This document shows positions 8,689 to 17,517 of a stretch of 64,000 bases of DNA, in pieces. Location: positions 61,856-125,855 of the forward strand of contig NZ_FQTY01000005.1 in NCBI RefSeq assembly GCF_900128955.1, in the 5' to 3' direction. The notes below the pieces were generated by a model, which saw only the letters and a program-made list of their open reading frames with translations, ran no database searches and had not been told where the DNA came from. The position numbers were made by a program, and so were the translations under genes. The first letter of the stretch is position 1. Every line of letters starts with the position of its first letter. This DNA comes from Tissierella praeacuta DSM 18095. GTDB lineage: Bacteria > Bacillota > Clostridia > Tissierellales > Tissierellaceae.

Positions 8689-9723
8689 CTATTTTCCTAT
8701 ATTAATAACTCCATTTTCTGTTATTTCTACTTCTACCTTTAATATTTCCTCCAAAAAGTTTAGAGGTACATAGGTAGTAAAATCCTTCATTTCTGGTGCT
8801 GTTCCTAATTTTACCATCATTTTAGCAAAATTATAATTATCTTGTCCAATAGTTACAGAAGTCCATTGTGCACCCTTTATTAATTCTGCCGTTTTTGTTT
8901 CACCATTCCACTTTATCTCATACCCTAAAGTTTCAGATATTTGTCTAAGTGGAATCATAATTACATCTTTATTATTTTTATATACTTTTTTATTTAAAGT
9001 AATTTCCTTATTATTTATAATTATTTTATCTAAAACTGTAATCTCTGGATTTTTCTTTTCTTCCTTTTTCCTTTCCATTACAATTATTTTTTCTGGTGTT
9101 GTTTGTGCTGGAATACTCTTTGTTGATATAGTATAAAAAACAATTAAATCTCTATTTATTATATTTTCTTTTTCTATTTTCTTTCCATCTTTATCAACTA
9201 TAACTGTATTTTCAGATGGATTTATTTTTAGCATACCATCAGAGCTTATAAACTCTTTATTAAATCCTGAAACATGAGTAAATATTGGTTCTTCACTCTC
9301 ATCTATCACAATAATATCTGGACCTAATTGTGGCGGCATACTCATTGCCATTATGGTATTCTTATGATAGTATGCTGAAACTTTCATACCCTTTTTAAGT
9401 GTATCTTTTGTTATAAATTCTTTAGATTTATTGTTTAAAAGAATTACATCTTCATTAATATGGAATAACATTCCATTATATGGCTCATCTTCCTTATCTT
9501 TAACTAATACAGATAAATTTTTTCCATTATCATTTACTTCAACTATCTTTCCCTCATACTTTATATAATCTGCTACTATTTTATCTTCAGTATCATTTTT
9601 ATCAATAGATGCTGATATTGGAATTATATCCTTTCCTTCTAAATTATTAGCCCTAGCCATCAATGGACTCAATGAAATACAAGTCGCCAGTGATAATACC
9701 ATATACTTATTTATTTTTTTCAT
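8689..9723 (-). CDS. Secreted protein with copper-amine-oxidase N-terminal-like (stalk) domain
   Basis: 344 residues with a signal peptide (MKKINKYMVLSLATCISLSP..., cleavage probably near ARA-NN at 25). The middle region is beta-rich and of unknown family. The C-terminal 115 residues are a copper-amine-oxidase-N domain: INNKEITLNKKVYKNN, then VIMIPLRQISETLGYEIKW, ending TYVPLNFLEEILKVEVEI. In Firmicutes these domains occur as one or more modules in exported, cell-wall-linked proteins; they are not oxidases, and their role is poorly defined. Stands alone; ribosome-binding site AAAAGGAGTG before the ATG. Confidence 0.82.
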   Translation of the reverse strand: MKKINKYMVLSLATCISLSPLMARANNLEGKDIIPISASIDKNDTEDKIVADYIKYEGKIVEVNDNGKNLSVLVKDKEDEPYNGMLFHINEDVILLNNKSKEFITKDTLKKGMKVSAYYHKNTIMAMSMPPQLGPDIIVIDESEEPIFTHVSGFNKEFISSDGMLKINPSENTVIVDKDGKKIEKENIINRDLIVFYTISTKSIPAQTTPEKIIVMERKKEEKKNPEITVLDKIIINNKEITLNKKVYKNNKDVIMIPLRQISETLGYEIKWNGETKTAELIKGAQWTSVTIGQDNYNFAKMMVKLGTAPEMKDFTTYVPLNFLEEILKVEVEITENGVINIGK

Positions 9724-9832
9724 TTCTTTATCACTCCTTTTCCCTTATAATTATAATATCAGTAATTTGTGTTAAAATGGTTACATTAGGATTACAATAT
9801 GATTACAATATTTCTAATTTATGGAGGAAAAA

Positions 9833-10489
9833 ATGAATATTAAAATAATTTTTGAAGATAAAGATATATTAGTTGTAGAAAAGCCACCAAAAGTTCCTTG
9901 TCAGTCTGACAAAACTTCTGATGATAATATGATGAGCATATTAAACCGACCCTATCTTGGTCTTATACACAGATTAGATCGACCTGTAGGAGGGGTTATG
10001 GTATATGCTAAAAATGAAAAAACCAATTCCTTTCTTTCTAAAGAAGTTTCATCTAGGAGATTGTATAAAGAATATCTTACAGTAGTTTGTGGTAAACCTG
10101 AAAATAATGAGGGAGAACTAAAAGATTATTTAAAGAAACTAAGAACTATAAATATGAGTAAAGTCGTTGATGAAAAAACTCCTGGTGCTAAAGAAGCCAT
10201 ATTAGAATATAAGGTCTTAGAATCTAAAGATACAGAAGAATATGGCACTCTGAGTTTGATTAAAGTTATTTTAAAAACAGGTCGCCATCATCAAATAAGA
10301 GTTCAGCTATCTAATGCTGGTTTCCCTATATGGGGAGATAATAAATATAATAAAACCTTTGTAAAGAAAAAAGGTTGGACACAAATAGCCTTATGGGCGT
10401 ATAGAATAAGATTTAATCATCCTAAGGAAAAACAATATATGGATTTTACTTCTATGCCCTATGATGAATATCCTTGGAATCTTTTTTAA
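9833..10489 (+). CDS. RluA-family RNA pseudouridine synthase
   Basis: 218 residues. The catalytic motif is HRLDRPVGG (nucleophile Asp49), followed by the family's RLYKEYL and the TGRHHQIRVQLSNAG signature near the C-terminal third. It isomerises uridine to pseudouridine in rRNA or tRNA. No S4 domain precedes the catalytic domain, so this is a short member like the RluA/YqcB group. An ATG at 9821 is in frame, but it contains the GGAGG ribosome-binding site, so ATG 9833 is the start. It is an isolated plus-strand gene between minus-strand transcription units. Confidence 0.9.
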   Translation: MNIKIIFEDKDILVVEKPPKVPCQSDKTSDDNMMSILNRPYLGLIHRLDRPVGGVMVYAKNEKTNSFLSKEVSSRRLYKEYLTVVCGKPENNEGELKDYLKKLRTINMSKVVDEKTPGAKEAILEYKVLESKDTEEYGTLSLIKVILKTGRHHQIRVQLSNAGFPIWGDNKYNKTFVKKKGWTQIALWAYRIRFNHPKEKQYMDFTSMPYDEYPWNLF

Positions 10490-10500
10490 TATAAAAGAAG

Positions 10501-10534
10501 TTAAGATGGTTCTTAAAAGGAGGAACCATCTTAA
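10501..10534 (+). terminator. Convergent terminator between rluA-like and glycohydrolase genes
   Basis: 12-bp inverted repeat (10501-10512 / 10523-10534) with a 10-nt loop, 12 bp past the pseudouridine synthase stop. It can serve both the plus-strand gene and the minus-strand operon ending at 10576. The U-tract is modest on both sides. Confidence 0.65.
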
Positions 10535-10575
10535 TAGGTTTTATATCTAAAGTTAATACTAATTAATAAATATAA

Positions 10576-11619
10576 TTATTTACAAATACGTCTATAAATT
10601 TTCTCACTTATATCAGATAAATTCATTCTATTTTTTTCTTCTATAACTTCTTGATATCCTTCAGTAATAGAGTCCACTCCATTATATGCTCCTCCAAGTG
10701 CACCAGAAATACTTGCAATAGCACTTGTCTCATCTCCTATATTGACTCCACCAAAAATAGATTCCATAGTATTGCCATTATTAGCTATAAATAGACCAAA
10801 GGCAGAAGGAACTGTTTCCGAAATCGCTGGTCCACTACCTATAATATCTGCCAATTTCTTCATTATTATATCTGTATTTCCCTCTTTAACTGCTATGTTC
10901 ACAGCCATATCCATTCGTTTTTGTACAGAAGGTCCTGGGTAATGAAGTCCAATTTTGGCTCCCCTTTCCTCTCCAATTTTTGCACCATATAAACCAGCCT
11001 GAACTATATCATATACATTAACTTCTTCCTCCATAGCTTTGCTTACTGCTGCTGCTACGGCACAAGCTCCTGAAATACTATATTTATCATCATGGGACGA
11101 CATGGTTACAGCTATAGTATCATCAATAGCCTTATCTAAATCCCCTGGATTAAACAATCCCATTGGAAAAGCTTTAGTTGCTGCACCATTACTTGACAGT
11201 GCATAATAATGTCCCTTGAAAAGCTTATTGCCCAAATGCCCTGCATATGCCCAGTCACTTACTTTACTACTGTCTTCCTTCAATCGATTAATCACTTTCC
11301 GAGTAGTCATACCTGCAAAATTTTCAAACCATTCTTCATTGGAAGCCCACTCCATCAATGCTTCTTGTGCCATTTCAGTGGAAAAACTTACATTGGTTCT
11401 CAATTTATACTGAATCAATATATAGGGAATGCTAAATGCATCTGTAACCATACCTGCCTTACGTCCTTTTGCTATTGTATCATTAGGCGGCGTACGAAAA
11501 TCTGTTACTTTACCATTAAAAGTTTCCTGAATTTGACGAATAGATCTAAGTTCTGTAGCTGAACCCATGGCATCTCCTACAGCAGCCCCTAATAATATAC
11601 CTAGAATTTTTTTATACAT
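10576..11619 (-). CDS. ADP-ribosylglycohydrolase-family protein, degenerate metal site
   Basis: 347 residues of the DraG/ARH fold, paralogous to the next gene upstream (shared MYxKILGxLxGAAxGDAMGxATE start, ISGACAVAAAVSKAM and ISETVPSAFG blocks). Family members bind two metal ions through a T-D-D motif early and a D-T-D motif late. Here these read T59-D60-A61 (GMVTDAFS) and E297-T298-S299 (GDETSA), and the central AMR element is ATK. Three expected acidic or active-site positions are changed, so hydrolase activity is doubtful; it may be a binding or regulatory partner of its intact neighbour. Last gene of the operon, 12 bp after the previous stop, with AGGAGG ribosome-binding site. Confidence 0.85.
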   Translation of the reverse strand: MYKKILGILLGAAVGDAMGSATELRSIRQIQETFNGKVTDFRTPPNDTIAKGRKAGMVTDAFSIPYILIQYKLRTNVSFSTEMAQEALMEWASNEEWFENFAGMTTRKVINRLKEDSSKVSDWAYAGHLGNKLFKGHYYALSSNGAATKAFPMGLFNPGDLDKAIDDTIAVTMSSHDDKYSISGACAVAAAVSKAMEEEVNVYDIVQAGLYGAKIGEERGAKIGLHYPGPSVQKRMDMAVNIAVKEGNTDIIMKKLADIIGSGPAISETVPSAFGLFIANNGNTMESIFGGVNIGDETSAIASISGALGGAYNGVDSITEGYQEVIEEKNRMNLSDISEKIYRRICK

Positions 11620-11631
11620 TCATACTTCCTC

Positions 11632-12657
11632 CTAACATATTGACTGTCTTACATGACAAATATTTTCTATTCCTTTGGCTAATCCCTTAATATGGAACCC
11701 ATTTACTTCTTCCAGTATAGGAAGAAAATGATTAGGAAATACTTGAGATCCACGTAAAGTGCCCGCAATTGCACCTGCTATAGTTGCAAGAGTATCTGTA
11801 TCATATCCAGCATTAACACAATTAATAATTGTTCCCATGGCATCACCATTATTTGCAGCAAATATTCCAAATGCTGATGGTACGGTTTCTGAAACATGAA
11901 GGCCTGTACCAATCTTTTCAGCTATATCTATTGATTTTTCTTTGGAACTTCCCTTTCCAAATCCTATTTCAATTGCCACTTCCATTCGCTTTACCACACT
12001 TGGTCCTGCAGCATCACGTGCTATCTCTCTTCCGATTTTCTCCCCTTCTGCTGCACCATATAATCCAGCCCGAAGCACATTATATACATCTGCATCATCC
12101 ATCATAGCCTTGCTTACTGCTGCTGCTACGGCACAAGCGCCTGAAATAGCAAGATAATTATCATGGGTCAGCATAGTTACCTTGGCAGCATTATCAATAG
12201 CTGCATCTAAATTTCCTGGATTCATTAACCCTATTGGGGAAATACGCATAGCAGATCCATTAGTTGCTTGACGAGTTGCTAATTTTGATTTTCCAGATTT
12301 ATCAACTTCCCTGCCTTCAAACTCATAAATTGCTAAACGAGTAGTAGGCCCAGCAAATCTATCGAAAAACATAGAATGTTTAGACCACTCTATTAAAGCA
12401 TTTTTAACAACTTGTTCTGTTATATTGCCACCTGCATCAACTATATATTTAGCAATAAAATATGCCGAACTAAAATCATCTGTTACTTGTCCAGCTTTAC
12501 TGCCAGCAGCAAAAGTATCCATAGGTGGAATTTCAAAATCAGTTACCTCATGTCCAAAATATTCTATAATCTGCTCCCTTGTTCTAGCTTCAGTAGCTGC
12601 ACCCATAGCATCCCCTGCTGCTGCACCAACAAGTCCTCCTAAAATTTTATTATACAT
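11632..12657 (-). CDS. ADP-ribosylglycohydrolase-family protein, intact metal motifs
   Basis: 341 residues of the DraG/ARH family, which cleaves N- or O-linked ADP-ribose or related ribosides using a binuclear Mg/Mn centre. Key motifs are present: GDAMGAATE (15-23), GQVTDDFS with T59-D60-D61, NGSAMRISPIGL (about 133), and GYDTDTLATIAGAIAGT with D286 and D288. The operon also encodes a ribose-type importer and a PfkB kinase, so the likely substrate is a small imported riboside or ADP-ribose-like compound rather than a modified protein; that is inference. ATG start with AGGAGGAAT ribosome-binding site. A terminator separates it from the binding-protein gene upstream, so expression may be by read-through. 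Confidence 0.88.
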   Translation of the reverse strand: MYNKILGGLVGAAAGDAMGAATEARTREQIIEYFGHEVTDFEIPPMDTFAAGSKAGQVTDDFSSAYFIAKYIVDAGGNITEQVVKNALIEWSKHSMFFDRFAGPTTRLAIYEFEGREVDKSGKSKLATRQATNGSAMRISPIGLMNPGNLDAAIDNAAKVTMLTHDNYLAISGACAVAAAVSKAMMDDADVYNVLRAGLYGAAEGEKIGREIARDAAGPSVVKRMEVAIEIGFGKGSSKEKSIDIAEKIGTGLHVSETVPSAFGIFAANNGDAMGTIINCVNAGYDTDTLATIAGAIAGTLRGSQVFPNHFLPILEEVNGFHIKGLAKGIENICHVRQSIC

Positions 12658-12695
12658 ATTATATTCCTCCTAAATGATTTCTGGATAATAAAAAA

Positions 12696-12737
12696 AGCAG
12701 ATTTTAATTAAAGATTATCACCTATATAAAATCTGCT
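12696..12737 (-). terminator. Terminator/attenuator between binding-protein and glycohydrolase genes
   Basis: Stem of 11 bp (12696-12706 / 12727-12737) with a 20-nt loop. On the minus strand it is followed by a seven-base T-tract. It lies between the solute-binding-protein gene and the two glycohydrolase genes and should lower expression of the latter. Confidence 0.75.
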
Positions 12738-12748
12738 CTTTCTCCTTA

Positions 12749-13861
12749 TTATTTCCAACCTTCCATAGTAGCTACATTTTCTTTACTTATTAATTGTATT
12801 GGTGTCCAAACTACAGATTCTTTAAATTCATGACCTTGGATTGCCTTAAGAGCCGTAATTACACCAGCTTTTCCAAATAAATAAGGTGACATTGCTACAG
12901 TAGCATCTAATTCTCCATTCTCAATAGAAACCTTTGCTTCTTCTATAAAATCAACACCTGCAACAACTACTTTATCTTTCATATTCTTTGCCTTTAATGC
13001 CTCTACTGCACCTAAAGCCATAACATCATTTCCACAGGCAATACCTACTATATCTGGATATGCATCAATAAGTGCAGCTGTTAAATCATATGCTTGCTGA
13101 CGGTCAAAATTTGCCGTTTGTACTGGCAATACTTCCATTCCAGCAGCTTCAAAAGCTTCTATAGCTCCATTCTTTCTAGCTTCACTTTGGGTAGCACCTG
13201 GGATACCTTCAATAACAGCTACTTTACCTTTACCACCTGTTTTATCAATTATAAATTCAGCACCCATTTTCCCTTGTTGCTTAAAATCAGAAGTAATATA
13301 GGCTTCAATCTTTCCTTTTGCTTCTTCTAATGCTTTTTCATTTACTCCATTTCCTACTGCCACAACTTTAGTTCCCTTATTATTTGCTTCTACAATACCT
13401 GGGATTAAATTATGTTCTGTTAATGGAGAAACAGCAATTGCATTGTAATCTTTAGATAAAAGCACTTTCATAATATCTAATTGTCCATTTATATCTGTTT
13501 CTGTTTCAGTTGCCATTACATCTATAGATACTCCATATTCCTTTGCAGCATCTTCATAACCTTCTTGCATTGTAATCCAAAATGAATTTGCAAGGGTACT
13601 TTCTATTGCAGCTAACTTAACACCTGTATCTTTATCTGGTAATGGTGTTAGAGCTTCTAGTAATTTTTGTTCCGCTTCTTCCATAGCACTGTTTTTTACC
13701 TCTTCAGTTTGTACCTCTGTTTCCTTTTCTTTAGATGTTCCTTCTTCTACATTAACTGGCTCTTTATCATTATTGGAACAACCTGTTAATCCTAAAGATA
13801 AAGACATAATTAATATAAGTCCTAATAAACTTAATTTTTTAAATCCGTTTTTTATTGACAT
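12749..13861 (-). CDS. Ribose-type ABC transporter substrate-binding lipoprotein
   Basis: 370 residues. Lipoprotein signal with lipobox LGLTGC (Cys at about 28), a Glu/Lys-rich linker, then a periplasmic-binding fold of the RbsB/type I family: KLAAIESTLANSFWITMQEGYEDAAKE, DIMKVLLSKDYNAIAVSPL, ITSDFKQQGKMGAEFI and IACGNDVMALGAVEALKAK. It captures a sugar or nucleoside-like ligand outside the membrane for the permease and ATPase encoded just upstream. The exact ligand is unknown. It is fourth in the operon and followed by a terminator. Similar in role to the BMP lipoprotein of the neighbouring operon but from a different family. Confidence 0.9.
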   Translation of the reverse strand: MSIKNGFKKLSLLGLILIMSLSLGLTGCSNNDKEPVNVEEGTSKEKETEVQTEEVKNSAMEEAEQKLLEALTPLPDKDTGVKLAAIESTLANSFWITMQEGYEDAAKEYGVSIDVMATETETDINGQLDIMKVLLSKDYNAIAVSPLTEHNLIPGIVEANNKGTKVVAVGNGVNEKALEEAKGKIEAYITSDFKQQGKMGAEFIIDKTGGKGKVAVIEGIPGATQSEARKNGAIEAFEAAGMEVLPVQTANFDRQQAYDLTAALIDAYPDIVGIACGNDVMALGAVEALKAKNMKDKVVVAGVDFIEEAKVSIENGELDATVAMSPYLFGKAGVITALKAIQGHEFKESVVWTPIQLISKENVATMEGWK

Positions 13862-13902
13862 TATTTTGTCCTCCTTTTTTATTCTTTATATCAATTCTAC
13901 AA

Positions 13903-14844
13903 TCATCTTGTAAAATTAATAAACTGCTTTACTTTTTCAACTGTAGCTTTTGATCTTGGTCCTTTATGCATACATTTTATGGCAGCTGATGCTGATGCAA
14001 ATCTAAGGGAATCTTTTTTATTCATTCCTTCACAAAAATAAGCATAAATCAACCCTGCTAAGAAAGAATCTCCTGCACCTGTTGTATCTACTGCTTCTAC
14101 AGAGTAAGCATCTATATGAATTAAATCCTCATTATCTAACCATAGAGCACCTTCATCTCCAACTGTACATATAACTCCATGGGGAACATGATATTTATCA
14201 TAAAATTTTTGTATTCCCTTTTGATATTCATGTTCTCCAGTAATTTCAAAATAACCTTCTCGTCCACTTGAAAAAATTGTAGAAAGTCCAATCATCTCTT
14301 CTATTTCCTTAATATCAACACCACATTTCTCCATAAAGCTTGGTGGACATTGCATATTATATACAACAGGTATGCCCTTCTTTTTAGCTAATCTTCCTAA
14401 ATATATAGATGCACGAGATGAAAACATATCAGTGTAGAATACATCTATTTCATCTAGAATATTTTCTGGAAGTTCTTCTGGCTCCAAATTTGTTACTGAA
14501 TCTCCTAAATTTGCAAAAATACAATGTTTTTCTCCTTGGGTTATGATAAATGTATGTAAGGTAGAACCCATTGGTTTAGTAACTAAAAATCTGTCATCAA
14601 CACCATCTTCTATTAATGTTCTACGAAATTCATCTCCATACTTATCATCGCCAATTTTTCCTGTTTGATAGGCATCTACATCAAAATGAGCCAGAGCTAC
14701 AGAAAGATTAGCAGCACTCCCTCCAGGTACAAGCTTTTCAGACTCTACAAAACCAAATCCATCTTCTCTCGGCATTTGTTTTGTTTCTATTATTACATCC
14801 ATAGCTAATGCTCCAAGTGAAAGTACCCTCTTTTTTCGTTCCAT
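13903..14844 (-). CDS. PfkB/ribokinase-family carbohydrate kinase
   Basis: 313 residues, the usual ribokinase length. The N-terminal GGSAANLSVALAHF is the substrate-side glycine motif (about 43), followed by GKIGDDKYGDEF (about 63). The C-terminal signature DTTGAGDSFLAGLIYAYF (about 250) holds the catalytic Asp and the anion hole. It phosphorylates a sugar or nucleoside with ATP in the cytoplasm; ribose, nucleosides and aminosugars are all used within the family. Its place between ribose-type permease and binding-protein genes argues that it traps the imported compound. ATG start; GGAGAT ribosome-binding site. Confidence 0.9.
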   Translation of the reverse strand: MERKKRVLSLGALAMDVIIETKQMPREDGFGFVESEKLVPGGSAANLSVALAHFDVDAYQTGKIGDDKYGDEFRRTLIEDGVDDRFLVTKPMGSTLHTFIITQGEKHCIFANLGDSVTNLEPEELPENILDEIDVFYTDMFSSRASIYLGRLAKKKGIPVVYNMQCPPSFMEKCGVDIKEIEEMIGLSTIFSSGREGYFEITGEHEYQKGIQKFYDKYHVPHGVICTVGDEGALWLDNEDLIHIDAYSVEAVDTTGAGDSFLAGLIYAYFCEGMNKKDSLRFASASAAIKCMHKGPRSKATVEKVKQFINFTR

Positions 14845-14868
14845 ATCACTATCTCCTTTTTATTTATT

Positions 14869-15831
14869 CTATTCCATCTTAATTCTTTTCCTCTGCTTAT
14901 ATTCTGATAATGCCACTGTTATTAAAATGATAATTCCTGTTAATAATTGCTGGTAATTAGATGAAATAGCCAAAATTCTCAAACCATTATTTATTACTCC
15001 CAAGATAAGGCAAGCAATAAAGGTATCAACTACACTTCCTCGCCCCCCTTGCATATCAGTTCCACCAAGTACAACAGCAGCAATAGCATCCATTTCATAT
15101 CCCATTCCTGCCAAAGGCTCTGCTGTATTCAATCTAGCACTAATAATAAGCCCAGCTATTCCTGAACATAATCCACATAATATATATATCAGTGTTTTAT
15201 ATTTACCTGTATTAACTCCATTCCTTCTCAATGCTTCTTCATTACAACCCATAGAAATAGAATAATTTCCAAATCGTGTTTTTCCTAAAAGAATTATTCC
15301 TATTAAAGTAACAAGAAAGGCTATAATAATTGGACAATTGAAAAACCCAATAGTACCACTACCTAAATAGGTAAATGATTTAGGAAATCCATAGATAGGT
15401 CTACCCTTTGTAATCACTAATGTTGCTCCCCTAATTATAGACATAGTGCTTAGTGTAGTAATAAAAGGATTTATCTTTAAAAAAGAAACCATATACCCAT
15501 TGAAGACTCCTGCACCCATAGCAGCTGCTAGTCCCATGATAATGGCAATAAATACATTAAAATCAGCCTTCATGGCAAAGGCTGATACAACTGAACTCAA
15601 TGCAATTACAGAGCCAATTGATAAATCAATTCCTCCAGAACAAATTACAAATGTCATTCCTATGGATAAAATAATATATAGGGACGCTTGATCCAATATA
15701 TTTTTTATATTATTAAATGTTAAAAAATGTGAAGATATAAAGCTAAGAATAATTATCATAAGAAATAGAGTGAAAAGTAACAAAAGCCTATACATATGTG
15801 GTTGTAATGCAATTTTAAAATCTTTATCCAT
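14869..15831 (-). CDS. Ribose-type ABC transporter permease
   Basis: 320 residues with about nine hydrophobic segments, matching RbsC/CUT2 permeases. The diagnostic ICSGGIDLSIGSVIALSSVV block (about 64-83) and the coupling-helix region AVVLGGTDMQGGRGSVVDTF (about 250) are clear. It forms the membrane channel, probably as a homodimer, with the ATPase 15 bp upstream. Substrate is inferred to be a pentose or riboside from operon partners. Confidence 0.92.
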   Translation of the reverse strand: MDKDFKIALQPHMYRLLLLFTLFLMIIILSFISSHFLTFNNIKNILDQASLYIILSIGMTFVICSGGIDLSIGSVIALSSVVSAFAMKADFNVFIAIIMGLAAAMGAGVFNGYMVSFLKINPFITTLSTMSIIRGATLVITKGRPIYGFPKSFTYLGSGTIGFFNCPIIIAFLVTLIGIILLGKTRFGNYSISMGCNEEALRRNGVNTGKYKTLIYILCGLCSGIAGLIISARLNTAEPLAGMGYEMDAIAAVVLGGTDMQGGRGSVVDTFIACLILGVINNGLRILAISSNYQQLLTGIIILITVALSEYKQRKRIKME

Positions 15832-15846
15832 AACCCTTCTCCTTTA

Positions 15847-16599
15847 TTAAATGCCTATTGCACCAGTAATCATTGAAACAACATCATTCATATTTAATTC
15901 ATCAGTTTTAACAATATCTACAATTCTGCCTTGACGCATTACACATATCTTATGTGCAATTTCAAATACCTGCTGTAAATTATGACTGATTATAATTACT
16001 CCATAGCCATCTTCTGCAAGTCTTTTAATTAGTCTTAGCACTCTTGAAGATTCTACTAAACCCATGGCTGCCGTTGGCTCATCAAAAATTAATAACTTTC
16101 CTCCTTGATGAATAGCCCTAGCAACAGCTACTCCTTGCCTCTGTCCGCCACTTAAATTTCCTACAGGAATTTTTACACTAGGTATATGGACTTCTAAGTC
16201 TTCAATCAACTGTTTGGATTCAGTATATATTTTCTTCTTATCAATAAATAAACCTTTCATTGGTTCTCTGCCAAGGAAAATATTATAAGCTGCATCTCGA
16301 GTATCTACCAATGCTAAGTCTTGATAAACTGTTGAAATCCCTTTGTCTAAACAAATTTTAGGACTTAAATTATCTTGTTTTTCTCCATCTATCCATATTT
16401 CCCCACAGTCTTGTATAAATACTCCAGAAATAATTTTAATGAGGGTAGACTTTCCCGCCCCATTATCTCCTACAATAGCCAAAACTTCCCCTAAATAGCT
16501 CTCCAAATTAACTCCTTTAAGGGCTTCTATATTGCCAAAACTTTTTGTTATATTTTCCACCTTTAAAAATGGACTAAATCCTTCAGATTTATCACTCAC
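15847..16599 (-). CDS. Sugar ABC transporter ATP-binding protein, single-domain
   Basis: 250 residues with one nucleotide-binding domain: Walker A GDNGAGKST (about 43), signature LSGGQRQGVAVARAI (about 150), Walker B LLIFDEPTAA (about 171) and the switch histidine in IIISHNLQQV. The usual ribose ATPase RbsA has two fused domains of about 500 residues; this protein is the single-domain type seen in FrcA-like systems and must dimerise. First gene of the second island operon. GTG start, with GGGGGAAGTG upstream. The 265-bp region 16600-16864 upstream holds a terminator of the aldolase gene and A/T-rich promoter-like sequence but no gene. Confidence 0.92.
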   Translation of the reverse strand: MSDKSEGFSPFLKVENITKSFGNIEALKGVNLESYLGEVLAIVGDNGAGKSTLIKIISGVFIQDCGEIWIDGEKQDNLSPKICLDKGISTVYQDLALVDTRDAAYNIFLGREPMKGLFIDKKKIYTESKQLIEDLEVHIPSVKIPVGNLSGGQRQGVAVARAIHQGGKLLIFDEPTAAMGLVESSRVLRLIKRLAEDGYGVIIISHNLQQVFEIAHKICVMRQGRIVDIVKTDELNMNDVVSMITGAIGI

Positions 16600-16776
16600 T
16601 TCTTCACTTCCCCCACAACCTTCTACCAGTGTAATTTATTAAATTTGACTAATTTCGACATATTTTTTATATAGTTTATATTTTAGCAAACTTATATAAA
16701 AAAGTTAAATTTACATTATCTATACAATATAAGCTTAATATTGATTTTTTTTATAACTCAATCCTTTACAATATAA

Positions 16777-16817
16777 AAACCAACCATGAAGCTTTCTAAA
16801 CTTCATATGGTTGGTTC
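16777..16817 (-). terminator. Terminator of the nucleoside operon
   Basis: Inverted repeat AACCAACCAT-GAAG / CTTC-ATATGGTTGGTT (about 16778-16817) with a small bulge. Read on the minus strand it is followed by TTTTTATATT. It lies 48 bp after the aldolase stop and separates the two island operons. Confidence 0.8.
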
Positions 16818-16864
16818 TTAAAATAATTATTTAATATTTAGCTTTTATTTAATAAAATCTATTA

Positions 16865-17509
16865 TTATTTTCTTTGACCATAGATCTTAAACTTTTCTGA
16901 CATTAAGCCCATTTCTTCATCTGGTAATATTATAGGTTCTCCTATAGACTTGGTTCTATAATATAGTTCTGCACAGTATTCTATTTCTTCTGTAATATTA
17001 AAAGCATTTTCTAAATTATTTGCCCCTGCTAAAAGTCCGTGATTTGCTAATAAAACTGCTTTTCTGTCTTTCATAGCTTCAAATGCATTTTCTGCTAATT
17101 CCTTAGTACCGAAGGTAGCATATTCTGCACATCTAACATCTTTTCCAGCTAATGCAATCATATAATGAACTGCAGGTAACTTCCATCTTAAACATGATAT
17201 AGTTGTTGCATATATGGTATGTGTGTGTATAATAGCATCTATATCTGTTCTTTTCTCATAGAATATTCTATGCATTTCAAATTCAGATGATGGAGTTTTA
17301 TTTCCATCTATCTGCTGACCATTTATATCCATAATGACTATATCTTCTGATTTAATATTAAAATAGTCGATTCCACTTGGAGTTATGGCAATTAATTTTT
17401 GTTCTCTATCAAATATACTTAAATTACCACCAGTACCTTTAGTTAAACCAGATGTAATTAATTTTTTCCCGTATTCTACTAATTGTTCCCTTTGACTTTT
17501 CATCAACAT
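16865..17509 (-). CDS. Class II (AraD/FucA-type) sugar-phosphate aldolase
   Basis: 214 residues, the size of L-fuculose/ribulose-1-phosphate aldolases. Motifs: GTGGNLS (phosphate site, about 25), TPSGIDY (43-49), catalytic Glu76 in TPSSE, zinc ligands His95 and His97 in HTHTIYAT and His157 in ANHGLL. The reaction is retro-aldol cleavage of a ketose-1-phosphate to DHAP plus an aldehyde. Directly after mtnA (8-bp gap) it fits the Ald2 position of the DHAP shunt, splitting 5-deoxyribulose-1-P to acetaldehyde, methylthioribulose-1-P to methylthioacetaldehyde, or ribulose-1-P to glycolaldehyde. Which of these is natural cannot be decided from sequence. ATG start, ribosome-binding site AGGTGAT. Confidence 0.88.
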   Translation of the reverse strand: MLMKSQREQLVEYGKKLITSGLTKGTGGNLSIFDREQKLIAITPSGIDYFNIKSEDIVIMDINGQQIDGNKTPSSEFEMHRIFYEKRTDIDAIIHTHTIYATTISCLRWKLPAVHYMIALAGKDVRCAEYATFGTKELAENAFEAMKDRKAVLLANHGLLAGANNLENAFNITEEIEYCAELYYRTKSIGEPIILPDEEMGLMSEKFKIYGQRK

Positions 17510-17517
17510 ATAATCAC

